Assembly (NCBI GenBank): GCA_030549495.1 | Contig: JAUIRK010000288.1 | Location: 372,001 to 436,000, forward strand | Reading direction: 5' to 3' | Length of the DNA: 64,000 nucleotides | Origin: Nectonema munidae | Lineage: Eukaryota > Nematomorpha > Nectonematoida > Nectonematidae | Notes under the pieces: model-generated | What the model saw: the letters and a program-made list of their open reading frames with translations, nothing else | What the model was told of the DNA's origin: nothing | Database searches by the model: none | Part shown: positions 22,240 to 34,349 of the stretch, in pieces | How the letters are laid out: each line of letters starts with the position of its first letter | How positions within the stretch are numbered: the first letter of the stretch is position 1 | Program-made: the position numbers and the translations under genes

Positions 22240-24270
22240 GTTTTATTGTGGGCTAAGGTGAAGAATGAGTTCAATAGTGCCTATCAAGGCGGATAGTAAG
22301 TTTAAGAGTTCTGGGTGAGTAATGATGACGCTTAGATTAGTGGGAAAGTGGCCAAGGGATGAGGCGCAAGTGTTGATAAGTTTGTGTCGGTGTGAGATGA
22401 ACAATGGGCAGAGGAAGGCAAGATGGTATGGTGTTTCGAAAAGTGCGTTGCAGAACCGACACGTTAGGTTGTCTGATAGTTTAATGCTAAAAACTAGATT
22501 TTGAGGGGCAATTACCCGAGAGCTACCTAATAAGAAATCTCGATGGAGTGTATTTGTGCGAAGCCCAGGATTGGTGTATGGCATTGATATTTGATATGCG
22601 CGAAAGCAGGTTGTTTGTGGAGTTGGTGTGGGAGTTTGGCTATTGGTTTTGAGTGTGCATGGAAATGTTGCGTAGTAAAACGTTGTGATGTACTGAGGTC
22701 AAATGTGTAATGCATGGTCTTGATAAGGTTCTTTAAGCGAGATGGTCAACATGCAAGTTTTTATGTATGTTAGAGTGAGCGGGGCACCAGAAAATGGAGA
22801 CAGTGTGAATGGAGAAGAGTCGTAGTTTGAGAACAAGATGGAAGCAAAGAAGGGAACGTTTTTGATAAGATGTATATCGCGTGTGATGTTCAAGGAATCT
22901 GTATAAAAACGAATATGAGTGAAACGTGTGAAGATATTGATCTGTTGGGTGATCTGATGGCATGAAGTGATTAAAGCTTGACATTCAGCATCATAAGTTG
23001 TAGTTAAATGGTTTAGAAGAGAGCTTGTAGAAAAGAAGGGAGATATAGAGGCACCTGCATAAAAAAACAGTGGCGATAGCGCATTTTTGCGATGACTTGG
23101 AAGCGTCTGTTAAGATTCTCAGGGTTGAAGGGTCGAAGCGATGTCTGAGCTTTTTTACCTGTTTAGCGGCGAGAGATTTCTTAGCGAGAGTAGTGATAGA
23201 AAAATGAAGGGGCGAAGAGAGTGGTACTAATGTGATGGGGTGTACCTTAGTGTGTATGAGGTAACGGTGAGAAGTGGGAAGTGATGCGTGAAGCAGCTTC
23301 GCGGGAGGGTGTGATGCGTTCAGTGGAAGATCTGGAGTGGGAGAGTTGGATTAAAAGTGGTGTGCAGTTTAGTGTGATTTCTAGAATAGATGTTGGGGTT
23401 GTGTGAAAGATTTCGAGATGGTTAATAAACTGAGTCTATGGATTTTGAATAAATATATAAGTAGGATGGGTGTGCGAACGATGAGCCCCATGAGAGGATG
23501 CCGTATTAGATTACTGGAAGTATGAGAGATTTGTAAATGAATAAAGAATGATGGATACTTAGACCCCATTTGTATGAGATTGCTTGTCTTAATTGAAACA
23601 GTCTGTAATAGTTTGATGTAGGTGTTTTTGAAGTGTGTGGACCATTTCATGTTTGTTTGAAATTTAAGGCCTGCATACTTAATGGTGGTTGCGGGTTGAA
23701 TGAGGGTGTTATGATTGGTAAACAAAAATAGATGTGGGGAGTGTTTGCGAGTGAAATAAATTAGAGTGGTTTTGGATGTGTTGAAATATATTTTTAGCTA
23801 GGTGGCGGTGAAGTTCAGAATGGTGAAAAGTGAGGCGATATTCTGGCGGTTTTGGTGTTGTGTGTTTGCTGAGAAAGAAAATATCGTCGGAGTAGCACTG
23901 GGAAAAGTGATATTTGGACTCGAGGAGATCTAAGAGAGGATTGATAAGAATGAGCCAGAGGATGTCAGAGAGGCAACCTCCTTGGGGAGTGGAGAGAGAA
24001 TATATGAAATACGCGGATGGATTTTTCGCGTAAGATTAAGTAGTGATTTTGTAGGTAGTTGCTGATTAACTTGATTATGTAGGGTGGGTATTTTTTAAGA
24101 TGCATGTTGGGAATGATAGCGGGTGCGAGGCGCTGTTGAATGCGTTATCGATGTCAAGGGAAAGGACTGATGCGGTTTTTTAGATACTATGGAGTGTTAT
24201 AAATACTGGGTCAGCTTGGAGAGAGCTGACTCAGTATTCCTGAGACATATGGAATTTCATTTATTAAAAT
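22240..24270 (-). mobile_element. RNase H-bearing LINE, copy 1 (5'-truncated)
   Basis: Read on the minus strand, from high to low coordinates, the parts are: end of the RT A-box region (SVLSLDIDNAFNSA near 24150), TPQGGCLSDILWLILINPLL (about 24000), catalytic CYSDDIFF (about 23890), the thumb (IKYAGLKFQTNM, 23650), RNase H blocks DAECQALITS and RFYTDSLNI (22900-23000) with FWCPAHSNIHKN (22780), and a terminal CX2CX8HX4C finger (CRFCNALFETPYHLAFLC, 22450). RT plus RNase H plus a C-terminal finger is the layout of the I/R1-like LINE groups. Several frame shifts and stops break the frame. The copy begins within the RT domain and meets copy 2 near 24270. Confidence 0.85.
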
Positions 24271-25042
24271 ATTATTGCGATTTTTCATTAATAAAAGTAG
24301 TGGATTGATTTTGGTTTGGGATGAGAATATTGTTGAGTGAAGACGAAATTTCTGGAAGTAAGGATTTGTATTAAGTTTGAGAGGGAGTAATTTGAGTGTT
24401 ATGGAAATAAAAGGACTTAGGATAAGAATTTGGTTCGATGGGTGTCATGATATATTTTTTAGTAACAATTTGTTTGTGATGAAGGGTTAGAGGAAGGCAG
24501 TTCGTAAAGATTTCTAAGATTCTAATGGGGGAGGTTTTGTAGGCCCTCGTCATTTTGATGAGTTAAAGGCTGTGGATTTTATTTAGATAAGTGAGTGATG
24601 AGGGTTAGTTTAATGATAGGCCCCATGAAAGAATGCCATACTCAAGCGTAGATAGGATGATTGATTTATATATAAAAGAAGAGTGTTGAATACTTAGTAG
24701 ACCCCATTTATAAGATATAATTTTACTAAGAGAGAAAAGAGTTGAAGATAGTTTGTGGTATAGGTTTTTGAAGTGGGATGACCATATGAGTTTTGATTGA
24801 AAGGTGAGACCTAAATATTTCATGGAGGAAGATGGTTGGATGAGGATATCGCTAGATGTTAATATTCGGAGGTGAAAGGAATGTGTTCTGGTGAAGTATA
24901 TAAGAATTGATTTTGTTGCGTTAAATTTTGCTTTTAATGAATCGGCTGCAAAAGTTAGCTTGTTAAAGAGTGAGTTGATTTTCATTATGTTTTCTTTTTG
25001 AGAGTTTGAGGTAAAGATAAATGTTAAATCATCTGAATAGAA

Positions 25043-25052
25043 TTGAAAGAAG
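25043..25052 (+). repeat. Target-site duplication, left copy (TTGAAAGAAG)
   Basis: The same 10 bases occur at 26005-26014, on the other side of the 952-bp TIR element. The reading frame across the joined LINE flanks (NNST-FFQ-FYSDD) is sensible. Confidence 0.85.
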
Positions 25053-26004
25053 AGTCCGTCTTTTTACCCCAACCTACCCAATCTACCCAAATCCACCCCT
25101 AATCTACTCAGTTCTCTTCTAAAAAAACTATATTTAGATTTATACATCTAAAATTACATAAATTTTTTAATTATACGAAAGTTATTTTAGTCGATTTCAA
25201 ACGAAAATTTAATTTTTACAGTATAAAGCCAATATTCTATATAACAATTTAAAATATTGTATTTATTTTTACAGTATAAAGCATAAAATGCAATATTTTT
25301 ACCTGACTGTTTCCTTATCTCGAACAATTTATTTACTTTAAAAAAATCTCTAGGCAAGGTAATAAGAGTGTTAGATATGCGATAAACTTATAGATAAAGT
25401 GATTTAATACTTTTTAAAAGGATCATAAAAAAATTTTATAAATACATCTAAGAAAAACATTTTATCTAAAAAAATACAAATAATAAACAAACAAAATTCA
25501 TAATAAAGTGAATAATATAGTTAAAAAATTATAACTAAAAAAAGCCTTTTAACCACTTTGTTGCATTTTTACAACGTAAAACATTTGAGAGAAAATTTAT
25601 TCAATAAAAAATTGCTTTAATATAAATCGTTAACTTTTGTATAAATTATTTAAAAAACTTTCGATATTGAAAATATTTTATTAAAAAAATTAATATCACA
25701 ACTAAAATCAGATCTTCACAAAATTGATGACTTGCAGCTTATATATTGAAATTAAGGAATTGTTGAATATATTGCACATGATTTTTTATCTAAAAAAATG
25801 AATATAATTATTATAATTAATGTTAAAAAAAAGTTAAATATGTTAAAAAAAAATGTTAAAAAGATATATAAAAAATTCAACTTAAAAACATTCTAATAAA
25901 ATTTTTCTTTTTTATCATTGATTTAGATATTTCCAAAGTTTATTTAGGTAAGCTGGGATAGATTAGGGGTGGATTTGGGTAGGTTGGGGTAAAAAGACGC
26001 ACCG
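25053..26004. mobile_element. 952-bp non-autonomous TIR transposon in the LINE RT domain
   Basis: Terminal inverted repeats of about 50 bp: GTCTTTTTACCCCAACCTAC on the left (25058 on), and the same word inverted on the right (ending near 25999), continuing into AAATCCACCCCTAATCTA after an 8-bp indel. A 10-bp direct repeat TTGAAAGAAG flanks it. The core is very AT-rich and has no ORF. A 9-10 bp duplication points towards MULE-like or a related superfamily rather than hAT or Tc1/mariner. The superfamily stays open because the outermost 8 bases of the two ends differ. Confidence 0.88.
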
Positions 26005-26014
26005 TTGAAAGAAG
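26005..26014 (+). repeat. Target-site duplication, right copy (TTGAAAGAAG)
   Basis: Matches 25043-25052 exactly. Confidence 0.85.
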
Positions 26015-27490
26015 GTTGAATTATTATCTAATATATCTAAGAGGGGGTTTATAAGTATAATCCAAAGGATATCGGAGAGGCAGCCACCTTGTGGCGTGGA
26101 TAGTGAGAGGGAATGAATGGCAACTAGAGAATTGTTTTTGAATATAAGACACCGATTTTAAAGGTAATTTTGTATGAATATTATGAGATAATTGGGGTAT
26201 TTTTGTCGGTCAAAATGATAACAGAATGCCATGCTGAATTGAAGGCGTTGTTGATGTCTAGAAAGAGGACGGATGATGTTAATTTGGAAGATAGTTTTGT
26301 TTCGAGGTAGGAGGAGAGTCCATATAGAGCGGATTCTGGACTTTTGTGGTAGGAATGCAAATTGGAAGGGACTCATTTTGTTAGATATGGTGATGTGAAA
26401 GAGAAAACTTTTGCGTAGAATTTTTTTAAGATTTTTCCTAAAGTAAGAAAGATGGAGATTGGTCGCCAGTTGGTTATGAGGCCTAAGTCTTTATTGGGAT
26501 GAGGAAGTAAAATAAGCTTACCTATTTTTCAGATAGATTGGAATACGGAGAATTTTAGGCAACTGTTATATAATTGTAAGAGATATTATGAATATAAAGG
26601 GAAGGATTTTATGATATGGTTTGTGGTTATAAGATCAAAAAAAACTTGGAGATGATTTAGGATTTAGGCTATTTATAGCCGATGCTAATTCAGCTAGATT
26701 TACTGGAGGAAAAGTTTGGGATGAGAAGGAGAAGACATGGTCGCGTATAGAGTGGTTTATTATGTTATCGGATGTATGAGAATCCTGAGGAAAAAGCATT
26801 GAAAGAAAGAGTGGGTTGATCAATGGGTCTTTGGTAATTGTGTGCGGTAGAAGTGGATTGTGTTGAGAATAAGCTTTGTGATTTTTCAGACGGAATTAAT
26901 CACGTTCCATGGATTTTTAAGAGAGGAGGGGCAGAATTTTTTCCAAGATTCTTTTTTGTAGAATTCATTTCTGCTATATATCTATTTTTTATATTGAATT
27001 AGTGTTCGATGTTGTTAGGGCTATAGTTTTTAAGAAGTGATTTGAGAGAATATTTTAGGGATTTTTTAAGAGAGGTGAGAAAGGGAGTCCAGAAGTATGT
27101 GTGTTTCCTGCGTAAATATGGTTCGTCTGGGGTGGATAGTGTGATAGAAAGTTTAATTGTATTGTTGAGGGTAAGGGCTACAGAGACAAGATCACTGGGA
27201 GAATTTATGTGGGGAATAGTTGAGGGAAGTTATGACTTTACTTGATTTAGGAAGGTGGTCCAATGAGTTTTAGGTTTATTTTGATTGGATAGTCTTGTGA
27301 AAGGTTTAATATTAACTTGATAAGTTATAAAAAGGTGGTCGGAAGCAGAGGTGTGTTTGAGAAATGCCAATTTTATTAGATGATTAAAAAAATCAACTAA
27401 AAAATAAGTGTTTTAGGTGTATGTATATTTGGGTAAAAAGGTCCTGTTACACCAGATGTAAAATATGATCGGTATAGTGTAAATTTATTG

Positions 27491-28335
27491 ATATACATTG
27501 TATAAAAGCGAATAAAACTTGAAATGATATTACCATTATTTGTTATTTTTGTATTGGCTTGAATTTATTCCTTTGGAATCAATGATATGAATGCTTTTTT
27601 ATACCATTCTGCAGTTCTTTAGTTACACTAGTTTATGTATCAATTAATTTCACAATTTTAGTAAAACCATTCTTGTTTTTATTGTATTACGTTTTTGTTT
27701 TGAAATAAGTTCCGTAAGCAATTCAAGTGATCTTGGTAGTGGAATTTTTGATCTGATGTGTTATTTCCAAATAATGAATTCAAGTAGAAGTACCAGAAGC
27801 AGAGATCTTTCATTGGATTCACTGGGTGCACTTTATGGCACAACGTATTTTTGAAAGCGAAAGAAAACCTTCGAAGTTTTTATTGATTAATTAGCTAAGC
27901 ACACTAGATTACATACTATATTTTTTTAATATTATTAATTTTTTTAGTTAATAAAAGTAAATCAAGAAAATTAAAGTGAAAGTATATTTTTGTGTTCTTT
28001 TCTTCTAAATTTTCTTATTTAAAAAGTAGGAAATCTTTTAATTAATAAGTAAACTTTTTGAACTGGTAAACTTAGCTTTTGCATCGATTTATTCTCCATA
28101 ATTTTTAGTAGTATAAAACTTCTGTTATCTAAGATTAGAATTAGGTTATCTTAAATCTTATCCGCTAAAAATATACTTTTGATATCCGCATCCTCTAATT
28201 TACGATCTCAAACTCGGTATCCTCTTCCAATGTTCAACTACAAATTTTAATTGATTGTCCAATATGATGTTTTCTAAAATGCTTAAATAAATATTTTTAT
28301 AGTAAAGTTGAGCCCTCCTTTGAAAATTTACTCTA
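27491..28335. other. Inserted AT-rich sequence, left part
   Basis: This lies between the LINE endonuclease part (ends about 27490) and a piggyBac remnant. No gene is seen. It is the start of the roughly 3.1-kb foreign block that separates the LINE endonuclease from its ORF1. Confidence 0.4.
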
Positions 28336-29300
28336 TTGATATCAAACGTTTTATGTGAAGATCTTTTTGCTTACCTTGGTTTCTTGTTTCACACGGGCAT
28401 ATCTAAAGATCAACCTGTTGATATAAAGTTTTTATTTTTTTTTAAAAATGGAGAACCTTTTCTAAAAGCCGCAATTAGCAGAGATATGTTCATTCGGATT
28501 ACCATTTATATAAGATTTGACTTTAAAAAGAATTGAGATGTTTTCAATAAATTATCATGCATAATAAATTTACATAATGAATTTTTCAAAAGTTGATTAT
28601 ATTACTATAGAATAATAGCTTGTAAAATTCAAAGGAAGATGACCAATAAAGGTCATTGACTCTTCAAAACAAGAAAGATATGTCATGAAATGTATCACGT
28701 TATCGGCCCAGAAAGCTTTATGTACTTTCAAGTGAAATTTATCTCATGGAGTTGAGTGCTTGTTACTGCTTCTAATAGATCACAAGATTGTGGAATCTTT
28801 TTTGATAGATTTTTTATGGTGCACGAAAAGTCAAAGACTCTTTTTGTGGAACAGTTAGAGGAAACTACACATTTATGCCTCATTTAATTTGTCCTCATTT
28901 GAAAGACTTGAAGCTAGTAGACTATGATTCTTATACGCGGAATAAGCCACTCTCACTATTTTTATTCCACATAAGTATTCTAAAAAAATATTTAGATATT
29001 AGAAAATATTAGGAAATTGAAACAATAAGTGAATCAAAGAAAGCCCCAAACTATTTTGGATTGTAAAAAGTATGAAGGTGGTGTTTATATTTTCAAGAAA
29101 ATGGCAAGAGATTACGCATTTTACAGAACTTCTAGAAGGTGGCTAATGGCGATTTTTACAAATTTCTTGGACATCGTTGCATATAATAACTGAGTTATAA
29201 CAAAAGATAAGATACTCGGAATGTATCTAGGTGTGGAAGGAAGTGCTTTATTAGGAGTTTGACATTATGCCTAACTAAAAAATCCATGCGACTTAGATAT
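28336..29300 (+). pseudogene. piggyBac transposase remnant
   Basis: The first ORF (28336-28536) reads CEDLFAYLGFLFHTGI, then GEPFLKAAISRDMFIRITIY and IRFDF, matching the piggyBac block IGLLxxxG...PIFRATMSRxRFxxIxRxxRFD. Further on, FFDRFFMVHEKSK (about 28800) and VEQLEETTHL follow. The C-terminal block GGVYIFKKMARDYAFYRTSR and RWLMAIFTNFLDIVAYNN (29080-29190) corresponds to the family's GGVD...YR...RRWxxAxFxxxLDIAxxNA. It lies in several frames and lacks a clean catalytic core, so it is an old copy, nested inside the LINE. Confidence 0.75.
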
Positions 29301-29924
29301 GATAATTGATCAACACATGCTAACATACGAAGCATCTTATCTTTCAATGCGTATAACTCGAAGTGCTAAGCCAATCAAGTGCTTACATCGGAAATAGACG
29401 GTATATTAAAAAAATGCTTTTACCTATTTATTATGAAATGATATTTAAAAGATTTGAAAACTCAAAAGTGATATAATAAAAATATGATGTATAAAGCACA
29501 GCAATGTAATAACGCACATCTGTTTACTTAGTGAATCATTTACTTCTACATAGTCGATACACACTAGCAAAACAACACCATTAATTTTGTAATACTCAAA
29601 TTTTTATCAAAATTTCTCGTAGCAAAAAAAAACACTCATCAAAATCAAGATAAATGTAGCGTGTGTGTTTCGTTTGAAGCATTAATTATATACATGACAC
29701 ATATTTTTGATTATTATTTTAGTAGTCACTCTTATTATTAACAAATTATTACAAATCTGAGGTAAGTTTTTCCCTCTCTTTCAGTTTAGGAAAATTTTTT
29801 TACCGAGTCAAAATGCGGGTGATTTCAAAGTTTAAACGGGAGAGCGTGAGACAGAGTCTGATTGCGCGAGTTTCCAGTCAAATGCGGGAGACTTGGCATA
29901 TCTGCTGCTGAAACAATTTTCTCT
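29301..29924. other. No gene seen
   Basis: The sequence between the piggyBac and hAT remnants carries no motif. GGTAAGTTTTTCCCTCTCTTTCAG at 29759-29782 has the look of splice signals, but no frame follows. Confidence 0.3.
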
Positions 29925-30628
29925 AAAATGGATGATGCACTAGCATTATACCAAGTGCAATGGGAAAACTGCTTTGGTATTAGTATGGACAATGTCAGTG
30001 TCAATATAGGTTAGCACAACTCTATTATAGCTCGGGTTCTTCAGAAAAATAATGCGACTTACATTATGGGATGCTCATGTCACATTGTACACAACATAAC
30101 TGTCAAAGTATCACAGTATTTTGGGGCAGCATCAGGCTTTGGTGTAGAGGATTTCAGTCTAGATTTGTTTTACTGGTCTGACAAAAGTACTCAATGGAAG
30201 TCAATTCTTGCCAGTTACTATGAGTTCTGTGACCTAGAGTACATAAAAAGCATATAACAAATCAACACAAATGGTTGAGTCTCAAAACTGCAATTAACAG
30301 AAACTTAAAACAGTATACAGGACTCAACAGTTATTTTCTTTCAGAGCATGCTTTACAACCACGCTTTCAAAAAATATTCAACACCCCAAATAATGAACTA
30401 TATCTTATGTTTTACTCAAATGTTCTTCCCATTTTCACAAATTTTAATCAATTCTTTCAGTGTAACGACCCTTCTATTTATTTGCTGGGAGACCAATTTG
30501 ACAGGCTTACTTTCCTCATAGTTCGATACAAGCGGTGGAATTGTGCCTTTTCAATGAATAGGGTACCTTTACTTTTAGGAGGTTTAAGCGAGTATTTAAA
30601 AATGTTTGGTTACTGGGCTCAAGGATGA
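29925..30628 (+). pseudogene. hAT transposase remnant C (ZNF862-like lineage)
   Basis: Reads KMDDALALYQVQWENCFGIS, MDNVSVNIG, then from 30066 MGCSCHIVHNITVKVSQYFG, GFGVEDFSLDLFYWSDKSTQ and ILASYYEFCDLEYIK. After one frame change it continues SLKTAINRNLKQYTGLNSYF, LSEHALQPRFQKIF and LYLMFYSNVLPIFTNFNQFF. This is the middle of a hAT transposase: DNxSVNxG...CxCHIxHN carries the second catalytic aspartate region, and FYWSDKS...EFCDxEY is a typical insertion-domain segment. Only a few breaks are visible over 700 bases, so it is younger than the piggyBac beside it. The BED finger and the C-terminal dimerisation end are missing. Confidence 0.8.
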
Positions 30629-30654
30629 AAAGGTGTCTGTATTTCCAGCTTGGC

Positions 30655-31330
30655 GTACCTTATTTAAGTTAAGGTTTTGCTCAAAAATGTTTGCAGAGAG
30701 CGAAGAAAGTGCCGTGATTATAGGTATGCTTATGAGTATGAATTGAGGTTTGAGAATAGGTAAATCTTAAGATTTAATTCCTTTATTATGAAGTGTGTGA
30801 TGAGCTAGTTTTTTCTCTTCTGATTTCGAAAATTTAAAGTAAATTGTGCCATTATTTGAGGATTCTGTGTTAGAGATTGTAAGTGTATTTTTATTAGTTT
30901 TTAGATCTTTGCCTATTTTTTGTCCGAATGCAGCTTCCTCGGCTTTAGAGTCGGAGGGAGTACGGGGACTATTTTCAGAGTAAGCTCGCTATTTAAGGAA
31001 AGCTTAAGCTTAAGAAGAGAGGGTTTTTGTTTATCCTGAATGTCAGCGGATAAGCAAGGTGTGGGTTGGGACGTCTCTTATGCGTATGTAGATGATGTGG
31101 AGTACGGTTGAGTATGTGGATGGTGAGAAAGAGAGATTTTCTCGATTTTGTTGCTATGTGCCAGAGTTATTTCCTATTTTAGATTACTAAGAAGGGTAAG
31201 GTTATCTGCATTTAGAGAGGAATTGGCTATGAACTCATTAAAGAGTTTCGCTATTGATTGGGTTGAGTTAAGGTTTGGAGCATCATCGTGACGTGCATGT
31301 TTTGGGTTAGATATGTGAAATAGGTGTGAA
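30655..31330 (-). mobile_element. LINE copy 2: ORF1 (gag-like) part
   Basis: The minus strand is open over long stretches with the same C-rich sense composition as the LINE downstream: RHDDAPNLNSTQSIAKLFNE near 31280, then SDSKAEEAAFGQKIGKDLKT near 30930, then IYFKFSKSEEKKLAHHTLHN near 30820. This is a hydrophilic ORF1 without a visible zinc knuckle; the knuckle region would lie below 30655, where foreign sequence starts. Position and strand fit the 5' end of the LINE whose endonuclease resumes at 27490. The assignment rests on composition and position rather than a diagnostic motif. Confidence 0.5.
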
Positions 31331-31559
31331 GGTTTGATGTAATATAAAGGTAAAATGATAAGAGATATCTAATATTGGTTTATTATATCCTAATAAACGT
31401 AAAATTAATAAAAGTTCTGCTTATTGATATTTGACTAGTAGAAAAAAAAATTTGCTATTTTTGAAAATTATGTAAATCAGAAGTTGATGCAAAAAAGGAG
31501 TGCATCAGCATAGTACTGTGCCATTTTAATCAAAGATTTCATAAAAACATGTTTTGTAC

Positions 31560-31905
31560 CTTCTCAATCATTAATCAAATCTATAAACTGTTTTTGACTA
31601 AAGAAGTCTTCTGGGACAAGATTACTAATCGAGATAAACGGGGTTCTGATAAATTGATAGTATTTTTCAAATGTTTGTAGATTAGGAAAATAAAGAGAAA
31701 TTTCTTGTCTAAGATATCATGGTGTTTTTTGCCTCTAGGACATCTTTATTGATCAAAATCTATTTTCTGCCTAAGAATGCTATAATTCCAGTTTCTTTTC
31801 AAAAGCTGTCAAATTTTTATAACAATGGAGTACCTGGTCCAAGGTTAAAGGAATTCATAAATTCAAATATGTTCACTAAAAATGATAAAAATATACGAAA
31901 ATAAA
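31560..31905 (-). pseudogene. hAT remnant, same family as 36036-37979
   Basis: The minus strand reads FLSFLVNIFEFMNSFNL, the ZBED5-type hAT block (VDIFExLNxLNLxLQG). The nucleotide sequence is clearly homologous, in opposite orientation, to 36930-37420: both share GATAAATTGATAGTATTTTT, TTAGGAAAATAAAGA and AAGAAGTC-TCTG words. It is a dispersed copy of the same element. Confidence 0.7.
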
Positions 31906-34139
31906 CATCAGAAAATTCTACATGCATTTCTAGTTGTTGAATAAAAAAAAACTAAATAAAAATTTTCAAGTCGAATCTAAATATAAATAACACTTAAAAC
32001 TTGAAAGGCTTAATAAGATGTAAAATAAAAAGAAGAATTAGATCTAAAGATGTTCATTATATATTTTTAAAATGAGTTCATGCTCAAAAAACGTTCTTTT
32101 GACTGACATTATATAATTAAAGTGTGATTTACTTCAATGATAGTTAAAATTTTCACAATATTAAACAATTAAAATTCCAGTATAGTTTTTTTAATATGAA
32201 CCTAACATTTTCTAATCAAAAGATGGTCGAATAGGTATGAAGGAGTATTGCTTCTTCGAATCAAGATCTGTCTATATTAAAATGACATCAGACACTGGCA
32301 TTTATAAAAAGTAATTTCTCACATTCATTCAAATATGCATTACTATTTAAAGGTTTAACAAATTCTGTTAAGATGAATTTAAAAATTTATCTAAATCACA
32401 TACACTTTCTAGTTTATGCAATTTGATTCAAGGAAATAAATTTGTCAAAAGTTATTTGATTCATTTGAAAAACCTAGATTTTTATAAATTTTTGACAACA
32501 TTTTTAGTATTTTTTCTTCTTACAAAAGAAAATGGCTAAATGCTATTTATGCACTCGACAGCCCGGGTCTCGAACTCTTTTTAGTTAATAAAACTAATTT
32601 TATGTTTTTTATTAGAAATTTGCAAAGTAAGAAAAATAGTTACGGTAGAATTGAGGTTTTAGGCTAAATTGAAAGAACGTAGATTTTTTTGGTAATCACG
32701 CGAAACCAACTAGTTAAAAGCAATACAAAATGTAGAATTTTTACAAACTATTGTAAAAAATAATATATTTCAGTGTTTTGTGTTGAATGATGAGAGGACC
32801 TGTTAACCAAGATCGACACCATTTGTTAAACATTCGCATTTAGAGGTCAGTGATTTGATCATTTACAACTAGAATAAAAAAACAACAAAAGATCATTCAG
32901 ATGGTTGAGAACAAATTTTAAACGTGAGACGAATAATAATTAACATATGTTTATAAAGTTAAAAGTTATCTAATCAGGATAATAAAACACTTTTCACCAC
33001 AATTTCTACATATGATCGACGACAAACAGAATAAATCGACGATACATCATTTCTTTGAACCCTTTAAACTTTGCATGACAAAATATAAATGAATATTTTA
33101 CAAATGGAAAAAATGTCAATTAATTATAATTTATTGCATAATATTCAATCACCAGAGTATTTTAAGTATAATTTTTAAATAACTGTATAACTAAAAAGGA
33201 GTAAAGATGTAAATTTTGGTTGCTTTTTAAACAGTTGTCTGCATTGGAAGTGTGTAATTTTGCTGAGTTGAATGCTTTAAAATTTGATTTTTGGCAGTTG
33301 AAATTTGATTCTTAAAAAAATAGAATCTTATTAAAAAACTTTCCAGACATATAAATTGACAATCAAAAACGAATCTTCATCAATGGTATTTTACCTTTTC
33401 CTGAGATTAATTTATACCTGTATTCAGAGACCAACTAAGGTGTAAAATTTTTGGAAGTAGTCCCAATCATCTGATTGGCTAGAAACTTCTAAAATCTACA
33501 GGAAAGGAGATAATAGTACTATGCACTTAGTAAGAGATGATCAATTTGGCTTGATAGTGAGTGAAGTAAGATAAAAGAGGGGAAATGTAAAGGGCGGATG
33601 CATCTTTACTTGTTAACTGAAAAGTGTAATGTAAATTTCCAAGGTATTTGTAGATTAGTATTATAAGCAAGACCAACTTTTTCATGTGACTGATAAATGA
33701 ATTTTGTCTATGCACTTAAAATTTAAGTCAAATATAGATAAATTAACTAAATCTTAGATTAGAAACTTGAACAAAGAAAATGAAAAAGACAATAAATATT
33801 TCATGTAAAAAGTTTTTGGGTGACAACAAAGAAAATGGCTGTTAAACTTTAAGAAAAATTAGAAAACACAAAGAAATTTCATGAATGAAATAAACAGCAA
33901 GCAGAAATGAAGCGCTCAAACTTCGACTTACACACCCGTATAAATATTTGATATGCTGTTGCATTAATTAAAGAGTTTGAAAATTTAGCAATGCCATTAG
34001 CATCACCCTTTGAGTATTATTGGTTTCTATTGGTGAGGGTAAAAATGGCGAAGTCAGAGATGCAAGACTTATTTCCTATTTTAAGCATGGCTCCCTCCAC
34101 CCAAATGAAATCACTCCATTCAACTGCATAATACAAAAC
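31906..34139. other. No gene seen
   Basis: AT-rich. One GC-rich word at 32558-32576 (GCCCGGGTCTCGAACTC) resembles a tRNA/SINE B box, but nothing else of a tRNA or SINE is present. The ORF at 33527-33715 has no motif. Confidence 0.3.
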
Positions 34140-34349
34140 TTACAGATGTAAAGTAGATGTCTTTAAAAAAAAGAATACACGAAAAACAAATAAAATGACA
34201 AAGTATTGAATATTGGAATCAACCCTCGTTTTAAGCTGTGCCAAGGACGAAATTTGTTTGTCCAACCACAAAATTTGTTTTTGGAGCTTGGTTGGCGATG
34301 AGTAAAATCTAAAATTGAAGCCCAGCGTGTCATAATTTAGCACAGCCAT
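34140..34349 (-). CDS. Candidate first coding exon, unknown protein
   Basis: The ATG at 34349 lies in a good context (ATCAACATGG). The first 48 residues look coding: MAVLNYDTLGFNFRFYSS, then LQKQILWLDKQISSLAQLKT, an amphipathic segment that could form a coiled coil. The rest (VILFVFRVFFFLK) looks like AT-rich intron read-through, so a donor near GAGG|GTTGAT (about 34212) is possible but weak. No domain is recognised. Confidence 0.25.
   Translation of the reverse strand: MAVLNYDTLGFNFRFYSSPTKLQKQILWLDKQISSLAQLKTRVDSNIQYFVILFVFRVFFFLKTSTLHL

Larger units (their letters stand above)
24270..27490 (-). mobile_element. RNase H-type LINE, copy 2: endonuclease end, RT and thumb
   Basis: From high to low coordinates on the minus strand: endonuclease C-terminus with VTGPFYPNIHT and TSASDHLFITYQV (27340-27470; SDH is the APE catalytic motif), a linker with EPYLRRKHTYFW (27120), QFAFLPQKS and LFLDINNAFNSAWH (26230-26370), TPQGGCLSDILWIILINPLL (26050-26100), then a 952-bp insertion, QFYSDDLTFIFT (25010-25040), thumb MKYLGLTFQS (24830) and TRAYKTSPIRILEIF (24510). 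The RT order is complete, but there are many breaks. RNase H of this copy is not found; copy 1 occupies the place where it should be, so copy 1 may have inserted here. Confidence 0.85.

Noticed and set aside
32540-32590. GAGTTCGAGACCCGGGC, resembling a tRNA T-arm/SINE B box (minus strand)
   Set aside because: No pairing T-stem, no A box and no acceptor stem are found around it.
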